From contig JAIYBJ010000025.1 of NCBI GenBank assembly GCA_027488575.1, forward strand, positions 1 to 39,321: 39,321 nt of DNA, written 5' to 3'. The DNA comes from Streptomycetaceae bacterium. Lineage in GTDB: Bacteria > Actinomycetota > Actinomycetes > Nanopelagicales > Nanopelagicaceae. The notes beneath the pieces were generated by a model. That model made no database searches and was not told the DNA's origin. It was given only the letters and a program-made list of their open reading frames with translations. Both the position numbers and the translations under genes were made by a program. Positions 38,550 through 39,321 of the stretch are shown one piece after another. Numbering within the stretch: the stretch's first letter is position 1; each line of letters starts with the position of its first letter.

Positions 38550-39321
38550 TTACTTCTTGATCTTTGTTACGCGACCTGCACCAACAGTGCGGCCACCTTC
38601 GCGGATTGCGAAGCGAAGACCTTCTTCCATAGCGATTGGCTGGATGAGCTGAACAGACATCTCAGTGTTATCGCCAGGCATAACCATTTCTGTACCTGAA
38701 GGAAGTGTTACAACACCAGTCACGTCAGTTGTACGGAAGTAGAACTGTGGACGGTAGTTGTTAAAGAATGGAGTGTGACGACCGCCTTCATCCTTTGAAA
38801 GGATGTAAGCAGATGCATCGAACTCTGTGTGAGGTGTGATTGAGCCAGGCTTGCAAACAACCTGACCACGCTCTACGTCTTCACGCTTTAGACCGCGAAG
38901 CAATAGACCAACGTTCTCGCCTGCTTGACCTTCGTCGAGCAACTTACGGAACATTTCAACACCTGTAACAGTTGTCTTTTGTGCTTCTGGACGGATACCA
39001 ACGATTTCAACTTCTTCGTTGACCTTAACAATGCCGCGCTCGATACGACCAGTGATAACTGTTCCACGACCTGTGATTGTGAAAACGTCTTCAACTGGCA
39101 TAAGGAATGGCTTATCAACTTCGCGTGCTGGTTGTGGAATAAATGAATCAACTGCATCCATAAGTTCCATCAACTTGTCAGCCCACTTCTGGTCTCCTTC
39201 GAGAGCCTTAAGTGCTGAGATGCGAACGATTGGTGTGTCATCGCCTGGGAACTCGTACTTAGAAAGAAGTTCACGAACTTCCATTTCAACGAGCTCTAGA
39301 ATTTCTTCGTCATCAACCATA
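38550..39321 (-). CDS. tuf: elongation factor Tu, partial, 5' end outside window
   Basis: Delivers aminoacyl-tRNA to the ribosome. The last 257 or so of about 397 residues are visible: the end of the GTPase domain ([20 protein letters not shown] onward), domain 2 ([20 protein letters not shown]) and domain 3 ([15 protein letters not shown], then [12 protein letters not shown]). The frame runs unbroken to the window edge. rpsG, rpsL and fusA would be expected outside. Confidence 0.97.
   Translation of the reverse strand, partial: MVDDEEILELVEMEVRELLSKYEFPGDDTPIVRISALKALEGDQKWADKLMELMDAVDSFIPQPAREVDKPFLMPVEDVFTITGRGTVITGRIERGIVKVNEEVEIVGIRPEAQKTTVTGVEMFRKLLDEGQAGENVGLLLRGLKREDVERGQVVCKPGSITPHTEFDASAYILSKDEGGRHTPFFNNYRPQFYFRTTDVTGVVTLPSGTEMVMPGDNTEMSVQLIQPIAMEEGLRFAIREGGRTVGAGRVTKIKK

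Overview
The window is a gene-dense, low-GC actinobacterial chromosome segment. Several things point to Actinobacteria: a WhiB/WhiD-type Fe-S regulator, tandem guaB and guaB3, a groES-groEL pair whose GroEL has a His-rich tail, and the order tuf / S10-spc-alpha ribosomal genes / truA / rplM-rpsI / glmM-glmS / alr / tsaE-tsaB-rimI-tsaD / groES-groEL / whiB / guaB-guaB3-guaA. Base composition is well below that of Streptomyces or Mycobacterium (about 43 percent in a stretch I counted by hand). Intergenic spacers are tiny and ATGA or TAATG gene overlaps are frequent. This fits a genome-streamlined aquatic actinobacterium such as the freshwater Nanopelagicales (acI), but the genus is inference. 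Apart from whiB every gene is on the minus strand, so transcription runs from right to left.

Layout in transcription order. (1) 39321-38514: the 3' part of tuf and a GC-rich hairpin terminator. (2) 38501-26376: a promoter, then the S10 and spc ribosomal operons from rpsJ to secY, followed by adk and map. (3) 26375-22809: infA, rpmJ, a structured leader, rpsM, rpsK, rpsD, a strong hairpin, rpoA and rplQ. (4) 22787-21951: truA, with a terminator-like hairpin inside its first codons. (5) 21877-15797: a promoter, then rplM, rpsI, glmM, glmS, a PAP2-type membrane phosphatase homologue and alr; this joins translation to cell-wall precursor synthesis. (6) 15807-9485: a Liv-type ABC transporter (two ATPases, two permeases, an exported binding protein) and a secreted alpha/beta hydrolase. 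It overlaps alr and ends at a strong terminator at 9431-9471. This cassette separates alr from tsaE, genes that lie together in Mycobacterium. (7) 9409-6926: the t6A genes tsaE, tsaB and tsaD, with rimI. (8) 6882-4881: a CIRCE-like operator and groES-groEL. (9) whiB alone on the plus strand, sharing a bidirectional terminator with groEL. (10) 4413-1: a MerR/B12-binding regulator of CarH/LitR type, then guaB, guaB3 and guaA (3' end outside the window).

Points of most interest: an IMP dehydrogenase without its regulatory CBS (Bateman) domain; a CarH-like candidate B12 photoreceptor directly upstream of it; the transporter plus secreted hydrolase cassette, whose LivG-type ATPase has a degenerate ABC signature; a GC-rich patch inside livM; and conserved-looking RNA hairpins in the ribosomal operons. 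I see no tRNA, rRNA, CRISPR array, insertion sequence or phage gene, and no gene-free stretch longer than 300 bases.
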